A stretch of DNA of 64,000 nucleotides from Malurus cyaneus samueli. Taxonomy: Eukaryota > Chordata > Aves > Passeriformes > Maluridae. Both the position numbers and the translations under genes were made by a program. Position 1 is the stretch's first letter; each line of letters opens with the position of its first letter. Of the stretch, positions 36,521-47,047 are shown piece by piece. The notes below the pieces were generated by a model. That model saw only the letters and a list, made by a program, of their open reading frames with translations. It was not told the origin of the DNA and made no database searches. Location of the stretch: assembly GCA_009741485.1 (NCBI GenBank), contig CM019236.1, positions 56,794,475 through 56,858,474 on the forward strand. Reading direction: 5' to 3'.

Positions 36521-39500
36521 TGCGCTGTGGGAGACTGAGGGAGGGCCTGTGTTGGAGGAGTTGTAAGAATGTTGAGAGGAGGGCTTGTTTCTGTGGGAGA
36601 ATGGGGGGGATTGTGTGTAAGGGTGTTTGGGTAAGGGGTTTTGTGAGGTGTGTCTCTGTAAGTAAAACAAAAAAAAAAAAACTTGTAACACAAGAGATTT
36701 GTTTTATAGAACGTGTGCTTTCTTTGTGTATCTACAGAGCTTGTGGACAAATGCATAGGTTCACGCATTCACATCGTCATGAAGAGCGACAAAGAAATTG
36801 TTGGGACACTTCTAGGATTTGATGACTTTGTCAGTATCCTTTGATGGCAGTTTAAGGCTGCTTTATGCTTTGGTCTAATTAATTTATTGTCCTTGAGAGT
36901 TTTGAGTTCACTGAAGGGAACCTTTTTATATGGATCAGTTGTATTCTGATATTTTCAACTTTCAGGTAAAATCCTATTTGGTGTGAAATGAAAATAGCAC
37001 TAAATATTTTTGTTTTAAAATTATGGGCTTTATTTTCCTTGAAACTGGGTTTTCAGATATGGTGTTGGAAGACGTTACAGAATTGTAAGTATTTTTTCTG
37101 TCTCTTGTTGCTATTTACTGTTTGGTTCACTGAGGTAAAATGCTGTGTAACATCTGCTAGCAAAATATTTTAATGTTTTTTTAATACTTGCCAGTTTATC
37201 CGTGGACGCAAAACTAGAGAGGGCAGTCTGTTCAGCACATCTATAGCTATATAGAATAGCTATTGCATGATTTATACTTGTATGGGGATCCTGATTTGTA
37301 GACTTCATTTTGCATGGGTTGTGTGGTGACCTTTACAGCAGTTTGTTTGCTTTTCTACTTCCTTAAGGCCTAGGCAAAGATTCAATAAAGTAGCGGACTT
37401 AAGGATAAATATTTTTACTTTGTCGTGGCATGTTGATATGTTGTATTCAAGAAATTGCCAAGCTGTGGAGGGTGAATACTTCTCCATGTGCCGAGTAGAA
37501 GAGACATTTTTAGATGCTGGTTGGATTTCTATACCCAGGCAGTCCATTGTTCAAGATTGTGCTGCAGTGTGGCTGATTTATTTGTTAGTTCCAGCAATGG
37601 TTACCTTAACACAGAGATTTCTGTCAGTTCTGTGATCAAAACTGGAGCCCATTATCCCTGTTTCTGTGTTCTCACTTATTGTTTTTAATGTTCCTTCAGT
37701 GAGATCACACCTGAGGGTAGAAGAATCACAAAGCTGGACCAGATTCTGCTAAATGGAAATAACATAACAATGGTAAGTTATCAAAGGCTGCATGTGTTGA
37801 TTTTTAGTACCCATAAATTGATCAGTGATTGTATTCAATTACATTTAAGATGACAGTTTAATTTTTCCTGACAGTTCCATTACATCAGGAACTTTCAAGT
37901 AGCGTCTAGGGCATCTGTATATATGAATGATGCTGGAAAGTTGACCTTACTGCTTTACTCAGTATATATGTTGCATTTTACAAAATAATAATTAAATTAA
38001 ATTTTTGGTGAATGTTTTTCTGGTCTTTGAGTGTTCAAGGTAGTCACTGACCTTGTAAGAATCATAAAATCACTAAGGTTGAAAAGACATCTCCAAGATC
38101 ACTGAGTCCGACTCTTGACCAGACACCACGATGCCAGCTAAGCCATAGCACTAAATGCCACATCCATAATTTCTTGAGCAATTCAGGGATGGTGTTTCCA
38201 CCACTTCCCTGAGCAGTCTATTCCAATGCCTGAGTACCCCTTCAGTGAAGAAATTCTTCCTGATGTGCAGGCTGAACCTTCCCTGGCACAGTTGGAAGCT
38301 GTTTCCTGTTGTCCTGTCATTGGTTGCCTGAGAGAAGAGGCCTATCCATACTTTGCTACAACCTCCTTTTAACCAGTCTTAGGCTGGGTCTTCAGTGACT
38401 TTTAACTCCTAAATATTTGCCTGTGTACACAGGTCAAACACTCCTGCATTCCTGCATGTACAAATGTGTCTATAGCAGTGTGGATGCTGACTGATTCATG
38501 GAGTCATTTGGTGATTACAAAACCACATGGTGCCCAGAGAGCTGCACCTTTATGTATCTTGACAAAAAATCTGGGGGTCTGTTGGATTATACTATCAGAA
38601 GCACCAGGATTTTGTCATGTGCTGGTATGTGCAGATCAGTACTCAAAACAGTAATTAAACGTTGTGATTATGCATCGTTGAGTTGAATTCTGCAATTTCT
38701 TAGACACCACAAAAACAGACCTGCCGTGGTTTTTTTTGCTTGTCTGCATAGCTGGCCACAAAGCCTAGACTTCCAATGCAAGGACATTCCTAATTTAGTG
38801 GGAAGAGGAGGGCTGATTTGAGTCTAAATGGACTCAGTGCGTATGAATGAGGAATTATATCCATTTTGTAGTTTTACCTACCTTGCACCTCTGCACTGTG
38901 TGTCTGAGCAAGTGCTGTCCTGTCTTAATTTCTAAGCCTTTTTCTGCTTTGGTTATTGTTTCATATGCTTAAAGGACAGCATATGTTCTGATTCCTTGTA
39001 TGGGGTGAAATTCCTACCATCCAGTTAAGCTGGTAGTGTGTTGCCCTTGAAGAAGAACCTGATGAATCTTGGAGTACAAATTTTCAGCAAGACCTGGATA
39101 CGTTTCTGCGTTAGACCTTGTGTCTCTTTTGGGGGTGCATCTTCCCGTGTCAGGAAGTCTATGCTTTGGACTTTTTCTTATTTTAGTCCCAAAACCAGTG
39201 ACATTCTTTCTCTGTAGAAATGCACAGCTGATTGTGATGAGGATATCAGAAAAGGATTAGTTATCCTTTTTATTCCTCTCATGTCTTCCCTTTTGTATTT
39301 CTTTTTCTATTGCTCAGTTCTTTGTTTTCTTCAAAAGGAAATGCTTTGCTGATCTACTCCCTGGTGCCTTTTTGGTATATGTATCTCTGACAATAACTGA
39401 CTTCCTCTGCTGAGAGAGTCTAAAAGCCACTTCTGTGGTCTACCATGGAGTCTCCACGTCCTAAAATGTTTGTTGTAAAGCAAGAGCTGTTGTATGTGGT

Positions 39501-39586
39501 TTGTAGAACTCAACTGTATGGCACTAATATAAAAATGTTTTACTCTTTTATAGCTGGTTCCTGGAGGAGAAGGACCTGAAGTATGA
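36235..39586 (+). pseudogene. LSM5: LSM5, U6 snRNA-associated Sm-like subunit, exon 1 frameshift
   Basis: LSM5 is part of the LSM2-8 ring on U6 snRNA (nuclear splicing) and the LSM1-7 ring in cytoplasmic mRNA decay. Five exons are visible: 36235-36279, 36738-36833, 37057-37084, 37700-37772 and 39554-39586, all with GT/AG borders. Exons 2-5 encode an uninterrupted Sm fold from LVDKCIGSRIHIVMKSDKEI through ITKLDQILLNGNNITM to GGEGPEV and stop. Exon 1 begins MAAS in a good Kozak context but is 45 bases, one less than the 46 needed to join exon 2 in frame. By comparison with the usual AANP-type N terminus the missing base is near 36256 (TCCACC where TCCAACC is expected). As written, translation stops early in exon 2 (TAG). 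This is either real loss or a sequence error in a CpG island. Introns rule out a processed pseudogene. Confidence 0.85.
38053..38375 (-). mobile_element. CR1 3' part, minus strand, in LSM5 intron 4
   Basis: The plus strand reads the complement of a CR1 tail: ATCATAAAATCACTAAGGTT, GAAAAGACATCTCCAAGATC, GTTTCCACCACTTCCCTGAG, CAGTCTATTCCAATGCC, AAATTCTTCCTGATGTGCAG and CTGTTTCCTGTTGTCCTGTC. The copy is 5'-truncated and inserted antisense to LSM5. Confidence 0.9.
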
Positions 39587-39796
39587 AGACATGATGTTCA
39601 TTTCACATATATATATATGCAAAATCTAAATGGAGATTTTGGGGTAGATGCGTGTTTTGATGTGGGTTGTTCATTTGCTTTGTTTACACACTTTACATTT
39701 TACAAGAGACAACTCTTTAGGAAAGATGCTGATGGTAACATTGACTTTGTAAGCTGAAATCATGACTTTCTTGTAAAGACACATGAACCTCTTCTG

Positions 39797-39802
39797 AATA
39801 AA
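39797..39802 (+). terminator. LSM5 polyadenylation signal
   Basis: AATAAA 211 bases after the LSM5 stop, followed by T-rich and GTGTTCTGTTATG sequence. This gives the short 3' UTR expected for the gene. Confidence 0.7.
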
Positions 39803-42800
39803 AGGCTTTTCCTTTGTTAGTTACTGTGTTCTGTTATGTAAGTACACAAGTTAGATAATTTTATAACTACTTGATGTCATAGAAAAATAACAGTTATGTT
39901 TCAGTTATCATCAGTCTTCAGTTTTCCTGCACCTGTTGCATTTGTTTCTGGCCCAAGTCTGTATAATACGCGAGTCACAAGGCAGGAGATTGCTGTTCTT
40001 TGGCACCCAGATACTGAGATGTATGTTTTGTTTAAATGCTGCTTCAGGCTGTGTCACTGGAAACCATTTGTCAGAGTTCTGTAGAGAAGCCCTTCAGATT
40101 GGGTGCATGTGTTTGATGCTCAGCAGACTTTTTTCCTGCTAGCCTTGAGGTTCAGCTCTTGTGGACTATTTTGTTTAGCAAATAAACTTCCTTACAGTAG
40201 AGGCCCTGTAGTGGCATTTGGCAAGCAAGAACAGACAGACCAGACTTAGTTCATGTTCAAGAGGTAAAAATCCCAAAGACTGATGTTAAAACTTGTCACT
40301 GATGTCAGTGGTGACTCTGCTTTGACCACTCAGTGATGCTGTGTATACTCAAATAGGGAGCCGCCTGTTCCTGCTTGCATAGCTTGGAACACTCATTTTA
40401 GAGTAAGTGGGTTTTTGGCTCCATCTGTTCTCCTGTGATAAAAAGAGCCTGACAGATATTGCGAGCTACTATTTCTGGACAATTTCTGCAAGGAATTGCT
40501 GTTTTGTGATGCCATGCTGCCAGTGCAGCTTGTGCTTCCATCGTACACCTCTCAGCTATGTGTAAATGTCTTTGGAGAGGAATCACAGGAGCCAGCTGTC
40601 ACTGTAGACAAGGAGAGTGCAGCAACAGGCTCACATGGATGGGACATGCTTTGCCTTGCCATCACCAGAAGAAAGAGGAGTTGAAGAGGGGGCTTGGGAG
40701 CAAGATGCTTCAAGGAAGCTCCTGTACTGGATCTTTCTGTCTTGCTTAATCTGACAAAAGCTGCTTTCTGCTAGCTGGGTCTAACAAAGCAGGGAGAACA
40801 TTAAAGGGATCAGGGGACCCTCCCCTCCCAAGGAGTGTACAGCTTCTGGCTTCTGTGTTCTGAATAAGCTATCTGCAATTACAGTGTTTAGATTGTGTCA
40901 TGGCAATCTATACCATTTAGTCCTGAACATGTTTGGGTTTTTTTCTATCTCCATTTCCCACACCAGCTTTTTTTAAGTACATTTGAAAAAGATAATTTTT
41001 TAAAAACTTATTTGATTGAAGCATCTTCTGTGAGTGTTTGTCTCAAACACTTTCCTAGAAATGGGTTAATTCTTTTCACAAGAACATTGAAAGATTTCAA
41101 GTCAGGGGAGCACTACTGTGTTGGAGTATTTTTGAATAAAATTATGTTTTCATTCCAGTCTGTGCACTTAATTTCTACTCCACTCAGTATTTTGAAAACA
41201 GTCATGCTTCTGAGTAAAGGAGGACAGATTTCTACTCAAAAGCAACTTCTACTCTGACAGCACAAACATCTTGTTGTCTCAGGATTTTGTTACCTTGAGA
41301 AAAACCAAACAATTTGATACTGTCTCAGTTGCTGGTTGACTGGTTCTCACTCCAGAAGAAGTGTTAGAGTTTATCTTTTAGGAAGACATTTTGATTCACA
41401 ATTCACAGGTCTGCAGACATCCCTCTAAAGACAGTCTGTGCATGCAAACACTGTTAGTCCTTTCCAAGATTAAACACTTTTTCACTTTCAGCTGAGAATA
41501 TGAAGTATTCCAGGTGGATTTGGTTTGTTTTGCATTCATTATTCCTGCAGCTTTTGCTTTGGAAGTCCAGCTAATAAACTTGTTGATTCAATAAGTATGT
41601 GCTGGTGGGTTTTGTTCTTTCTCCCCTAGAAGTCCAAATGCTTAATCCTACTACACTGTCTTGTGGACACTGGGGTTCTCTGGAGTACTATTTAGGGTGC
41701 TGCCACATGTAGGTAATTTAAAATAATAACCCTTTAAGAAGATAGAAAACTGAGGCTTAAAGTTTAGAGCAAGGTAGTCGTCAGCTTAAAGTAACTTCGT
41801 TACTTTATGAATGCACGGTGGTGGTTCTATTCAGATTTATGTACGTTTTGCTTTCTGTTCTTTAGGATAGCACTGGTTGCACTAATCCTTCGTTCTGCTC
41901 CCTGGCTATCTTAGTGTGGAGAAAGTTCCCTTCTGCCTACTGTTTGAATATACTTGTTCACTTTGGGTGAAAATATCCTCTGTGTAACCTCAATGAAATT
42001 ATTAAAATTACTCCTGTCATTCCCAGATCACTGGTAATTCTTAACACAGCCAGTGCTTCCAAGGAATATAATTGTAATTGACCAGTCTTATCACTAATGT
42101 GCTATTGTGCAGGTGTAGCAGTAGTTTGGTCAATTGAACTACAGTCAGACACAATGTAAGCAGAGAACACTAGATTTATTTCAGTTTCAATTCCAATGAA
42201 TCTGACTTCGAAGCAGTTGATATACAGAGTCAGCAAATATTTTCAGGAGCTTGCTTTAACATTTTCAAACTACCATAATGAACAGGAATCAAAATTCTGC
42301 TTTATTTTGATAGATGGTGCATTAATGCTGGGCCACACTTTTGCTTTCTGCTGAAAGAGAGGATGGATTTGAATTAATGATTTATCAACTGATTCTGCAG
42401 CTTGATGCCAGTTTCATGAGAACGCTAAGTTGGTTAATTAAACTATTAGAAACAAAATCAGGGATTCAAAATCCATGCCATTTAATTTCAGAGGTCTTTG
42501 CTTACGTTTGTACCATATATTGCATAACTCTTCATTTTCTGCAAAACCTAATGTATCTTTCATGGCTTTTTCCTATAAACTTTTATAAGCTCACATTCTC
42601 TTGAAGCGTCCTCCTAGAAGCTTGAAAAAAAAAGCATTACAAATTAAGTATTTGCTGCTCTAATGGGAAAACAGTTACAAGAAAACACAAAAATATACCT
42701 GTTTAATCCATTATGAAGAAATACTTCAAGCAGACTGAATATGGTCTCCATACATCAATTACTTAATACAATTTGTTAGCCATTTTCTTTCTTCTGTTTA

Positions 42801-43179
42801 TAATGCATTTTATCAAAATTAAAAAATACCTGTTTTATGGAAAAAATGACACTTTCATTCCAGTTAATGAGTTCTTAATATCCAGAATAACCTTTTAAAA
42901 TCTAATTCAAACCTGTAAATATTAGTCTTTTTCTCTCTGTTCTTGCTTGCTCCTTCTAGTGGATCCTCATATTTTGTCTTCAAGATTGATTAAAAAGAGT
43001 GACCCTCAGCACCAGCAAAGTGCTTGGGCAAGTCCTGCTGTCACCTGCACTCCCCTGGCATTCCGTTTGGTGAAGAACTTGACATGGCAGCAGCCCCTGT
43101 ACAGAAGAGGAAAACACAGATTATAAGTGTTTATAAATAAGCAGTTAAAATGTTTTTCCATTGAGTAAGCACTGGTATA
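39803..43179. other. Gene-free stretch after LSM5
   Basis: No supported gene or clear repeat. Open frames are short, the longest being a 120-codon plus-strand frame at 40895-41257 with no family features. The portion from about 42960 to 43179 may belong to the ERV remnant that follows, but I cannot match it. Confidence 0.45.
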
Positions 43180-43740
43180 TTGTTGTGATTTAGGAATGTT
43201 ACTCCCCAGTTCAATGCCGTGACTGAGGCTCTCCCAAACTGTGCATTGTTTTTAACAGTCCATTATACTGTTCAGTTCCCAGAGGCTGGTGCATGATAAG
43301 GAATATGATAACCACCCAATACCATGCTCTCTGGCCCAGGGCTCTATGAAGCTATTTTTAAAATGGATCCCATTGTCTGATTCAACTGTTTCTGGGGTGC
43401 CATGTCACCACAGGGCTTGCTTTGCAAGGCCCAAAATGGTGTTCCAGGCACCGGGGTGAGGCACAGGGTACATCTCCAATCATCCAGTGGTTGCTTCTGC
43501 CACAGTCAGCATGTAGCACTTACCTTGGTGGGTTTGTGGTAGTGCAGTGTTATCAGCCAGGCCTCCCCATATGTATAATTTGACTATTGCTCCCCATACC
43601 CACTTGGCCTGCTTGATTGCAGTGCATGTTTCACAGTTAAGGATAATCTGTTAAATAGTGTCCATGATTAAGTCCCCCTCGACCATGAGTCCATCTGTAA
43701 TGTTGCATCTGTTCCCTGAGGTGTCAAGGGCCCATGGAGC
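43180..43740 (-). mobile_element. ERV pol integrase remnant, minus strand
   Basis: Read on the minus strand, two fragments recall retroviral integrase. One has the paired cysteines of the N-terminal zinc-binding region, CETCTAIKQAKW (about 43595-43630). The other is the catalytic core, with GTPETVESDNGIHFKNS containing the second core aspartate and then WAREHGIGW (about 43300-43395). Between them is CYMLTVAEATTG, where the first core region lies. Several stops and shifts interrupt it. It resembles avian ERVK/ERVL-type Pol. No reverse transcriptase or LTR was recognised nearby. Confidence 0.7.
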
Positions 43741-45624
43741 CAGAAATAATTCACCCTTTTTTTGTTTGTTTGTTTGGTTGGTTTTTTTTAAAGCAAGCAT
43801 GAACACATTTCTAACAACACTAATCTCCCTAATGATGATCCAACTCTTGTTAAAATCTTAGTAACATGACATGCAATTTAGCCCTTTAAAAGTAGATTTT
43901 AATTCTTAGATTTTAATTCAGCTGACTTACGTTTTTTCAGTTACTTTGCTCGTCTTTTTTTTTTCTTCTTTAAACAAGCGGCTTTCTCCTGCAGTCTCGT
44001 AGTGTCCATACCACGCTGCCTCAAGGCCCTAACCTCAGCTCGCTTCAAAAACAGGTAACCGTTTCGCTAGATTTCTGGTCATTTTTTGCTTCGGAGAATT
44101 GTTATGCGCACTCGATTGGTGCTTACTTCAAATTTTGCAAGTCAGCTGCAAATTAAACCATTTCTGTTAATTAGTGCATTGCAGCATTTCCCAAGCCTGA
44201 ATTTTGACAAAGCGGGAGGTACTCAAATCTTAGTGATGTGCTTTGAGGTAGCAGGCAGAAAAGCTGAGAAACACAGCAACAGGAGCTGCTGTTTCTTATC
44301 ACAATCTTGACTGACACAAACACACCGAAACTCCTTCTTATAAGAAATATTAAACATATCCCAGTGAATTAAGGCAAAATGGAAGGGGAAAATTTAAAAA
44401 ATCAGTAATCTAAGAGGATGAACAAGAAACAGAGAATGAGGAGTAAAAACAGCAAGAAAGAAAAATTACCAGGATTTATGACAAAATTAAGTAAATTGAG
44501 GATGGAGTGATTTTAGAGGGAAAAAACCCTCAAAACCAGAAAATTCTGAAAGCCTTTTTATAGTATATGGCAAGACCACATGAGGCATGCTTCAAAGAAG
44601 ATACTTACACACTTGAAAACCCCATTTGCAAACTTTGGCCGAATGATTACCGTGTTCTTTTGGATCAGACTCCCTCTCTCCACTTTGCCCACATTTTCCT
44701 GTGGGAAGGTAATGTTACAAAACAAAGCAACCTTCCCACCCTGCCCGAAGCTTACCAGGAGCTGTCTCGCTCTAGCATGACAGAATCCATCCTGGTGCAC
44801 TAGCTTGGCACACAGCTCTCTGCGCCACTGGTGCCCAGGTACAGGACCACAAACCAGGTCTGTAATGGGGCCTCTCTAATTCAGGCATGCTGGGAAAGGG
44901 AAACCTCACACTGGAAACACCAGCCAGTTAGTTGTTGTGCATGTAGAGTCAGATCTGTTCTGTGGATTTATGAAAACCAAAGTCCTACAGACCTAGAAGG
45001 CTGATAAAAGTAGCAGGCTGTGGCCCCACAATCTATCCCCAAAAAACTAGCAAGTGTATTACTGAAAACATGTGTACACGAACAGAAGAGTTGGGGTAGG
45101 AAGGAGATTCCTGGAAGGAGATTCTTGAATACGATCCAGCTGCTCAAGGTTTGTATAGCCACAATCCACTCTACTCTCCAGCTGGATAACAACATCAGTG
45201 CACTCACTGCATTAGAACCAGAGCCATAAATAAATTGCCTGCATCAGAAAATAAGGTAAAGAGGCACTGTAATGTGTTCACTTAGGTGCCAAAATTACCC
45301 ACATCTTTCTAGTTATGGAGCTATACATTTTTAAAGAAGCTTTGCGAGACTGATTATGTTCTAACTCCTGTTCACCTTTTTAATATTAATTTCAAACGCA
45401 TGACATGGTACTTTCACACATTTCATTTCGCACTGAGTTGAGGTACTTACTACTTTTATTCTTCTTTTTGATATTCACAGACGTTTTTGAGGCTTGTTTT
45501 CTGCTTTTTTGAGGAGCTGTCTCTTCCCTGAACATCTTGAGGGTGTTTTTGGTCTCTAAACACTTAAAGGAGGAAAAAAAAAAAAACAAGCCTGGAAAAA
45601 ACCACAAAAAGTAGAAAGAAACAG

Positions 45625-45629
<5 letters not shown>

Positions 45630-45661
<32 letters not shown>
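45630..45661. repeat. Poly(A) tract, 32 bases
   Basis: An uninterrupted A run after GAAATT. A possible retroposon tail on the plus strand, but no source element is recognisable before it. Confidence 0.8.
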
Positions 45662-45664
<3 letters not shown>

Positions 45665-46408
45665 TGCAGTTCTGTGTGTTTTCTCAGTATATAGAAAGTA
45701 TATAGACCTTTGATTAACAAAGCAATAGAGAATGTATTTATTGAGGGCTGCCTACTGATCTCTTCAAAACTTTCCACTTTGTTTAACAAACACATTTTGT
45801 TGCATTCTTTTAAAACAGCAATTCCAGCTGCATGATGACAGTAACCCACCTTTAAGGGCATTTTGAGGAAATTAAGTTAATTGTTAACTGAAATCTGTTG
45901 CAATGAAGCAACCGATTCTGTCATGTCAGGATTATAGGCAAACACACATTTTCTTCCTTAGTGTTAAAAATTTTTTAGGCACTATAACACAGTGAAAGCA
46001 GCTGTACTTTTGATGGAACTGCAAAAGAGCCAGTCATTTTTACAAAAAAAGCTTTTGGATTCAGTCTTGCCAACAGTTAAAAGGCAGGCAACAGTACACT
46101 GACATCATAGGGACGACTGTTGGCTGTGTTATTATCCTCTGTTCTCTGGTGGTCTCAGGATGAATCTCAAAAACACATCTGAATGTGAAAGTCAGCTAAG
46201 AAGGTCAAAGTTTGATATCAGCTTGACTTCCATTTTGCAGAATATTACCTTCACAAGGGGCAAGTTTGAAATGGTTACCCAAGCATGCAATAACCGGCAG
46301 TTTCTCCCCCAAATTAAACAGCATACAGAGAATCAAGATTTATGCAAGAAACAGTGTCTTGAACTTGTAAATATGGCACTTAAAATGCTTTTGTCTTGCT
46401 ACAATAAA

Positions 46409-46443
46409 TGTTCCTTACACAATGGCATATTGTGTAAGGAACA
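46409..46443. repeat. Perfect 15-bp hairpin
   Basis: TGTTCCTTACACAAT (46409-46423) and its exact reverse complement (46429-46443) flank a five-base loop, GGCAT. In RNA from either strand this forms a strong stem. Its function is unknown. Confidence 0.9.
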
Positions 46444-46633
46444 ACAACAACAGCTTGTTCTGGGCTTTTCTTGTCTGGTCCAGTATATATATACTTTTTT
46501 CCTGATTGGAACCATCACAAGTCCTAACCAAAGGCCAAGAAACTTCCTGGCAGCTGTAGTTTATTCACTAGATGATTATGCCTTTTCCACACATTTGAAG
46601 TAGACACTAGGCTACTATTTCTTACAAAAAAAT

Positions 46634-47047
46634 TCACTTCCCAGCAGCAAAACTATAACAGAATGAAGATACATCCACAGTGGTAAATGACATTTGGTTA
46701 GGTTGAAGACAGCTCTTTTTACTCATTCTTTTACCATTTTCAGCATGCTCTGGCTCTGATTGATTACCACTGCTGGAGCTGACACTGGCATCAAAATCTT
46801 TTGAAGAAGTATTTCTCTCAGACTGGAGATCTTGCAGATGCCCTGCAGCACCCTGTGCCTCTGTTGTGCCATCCCTTTCACTTGTGATGTTTTGTATCTC
46901 TTCTTGATTTGGTGGCAAATTCCCAGAGAAAGTGACAGTGGACTGATGGTTATTGTACTTCGCTACAGCTACAGTGGAAGGTGACTCGGGTGTTGGAGGA
47001 CGATTTAGCACTGAAAATTCCTCTTCCTTCTCTCTGTCAGTTTTATT
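46634..47047 (-). CDS. Candidate terminal exon of an unidentified gene
   Basis: On the minus strand a pyrimidine-rich acceptor (TTTATTCTTTCACCTAG) is followed at 47047 by 137 open codons and a TGA at 46634. The peptide starts NKTDREKEEEFSVLNRPPTP, is rich in Ser, Thr, Asn, Gln and Glu, and ends VDVSSFCYSFAAGK. This looks like a disordered C-terminal tail rather than random translation, but I do not recognise the family. It lies 2.5 kb downstream, on the same strand, of the PAK-like kinase exons, but it does not resemble any PAK C terminus. Chance is possible. Confidence 0.35.
   Translation of the reverse strand, partial: NKTDREKEEEFSVLNRPPTPESPSTVAVAKYNNHQSTVTFSGNLPPNQEEIQNITSERDGTTEAQGAAGHLQDLQSERNTSSKDFDASVSSSSGNQSEPEHAENGKRMSKKSCLQPNQMSFTTVDVSSFCYSFAAGK

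Larger units (their letters stand above)
43741..46633. other. Stretch with no firm gene; a few exon-like pieces
   Basis: No gene can be assigned. On the minus strand 45451-45562 is open for 37 codons (Lys/Ser-rich, containing TLKMFREETAPQKSRKQ), with a polypyrimidine-AAG acceptor and a GTAAGT donor. Minus-strand 44654-44699 is flanked by CCCACAG and GTAATC. They may be exons of an unknown minus-strand gene, or chance. A 147-codon plus-strand frame at 46160-46603 has no family features and contains a perfect hairpin. An A32 tract lies at 45630-45661. Confidence 0.3.

Noticed and set aside
36148..36822. Frames of about 200 codons on both strands at LSM5 exon 1
   Set aside because: They are by-products of the CpG island. 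The plus-strand one reads through the exon 1 donor into the intron, and the minus-strand one is Pro/Arg-rich low complexity.
36235..39586. LSM5 as a processed retropseudogene
   Set aside because: Four introns with consensus splice sites and its own CpG island show a DNA-level copy or the native gene, not a retroposed mRNA.
46160..46603. 147-codon plus-strand frame starting with ATG
   Set aside because: No homologue recognised, it spans a perfect hairpin, and no promoter or poly(A) context is evident. Kept out of the gene list although its length is somewhat above chance.
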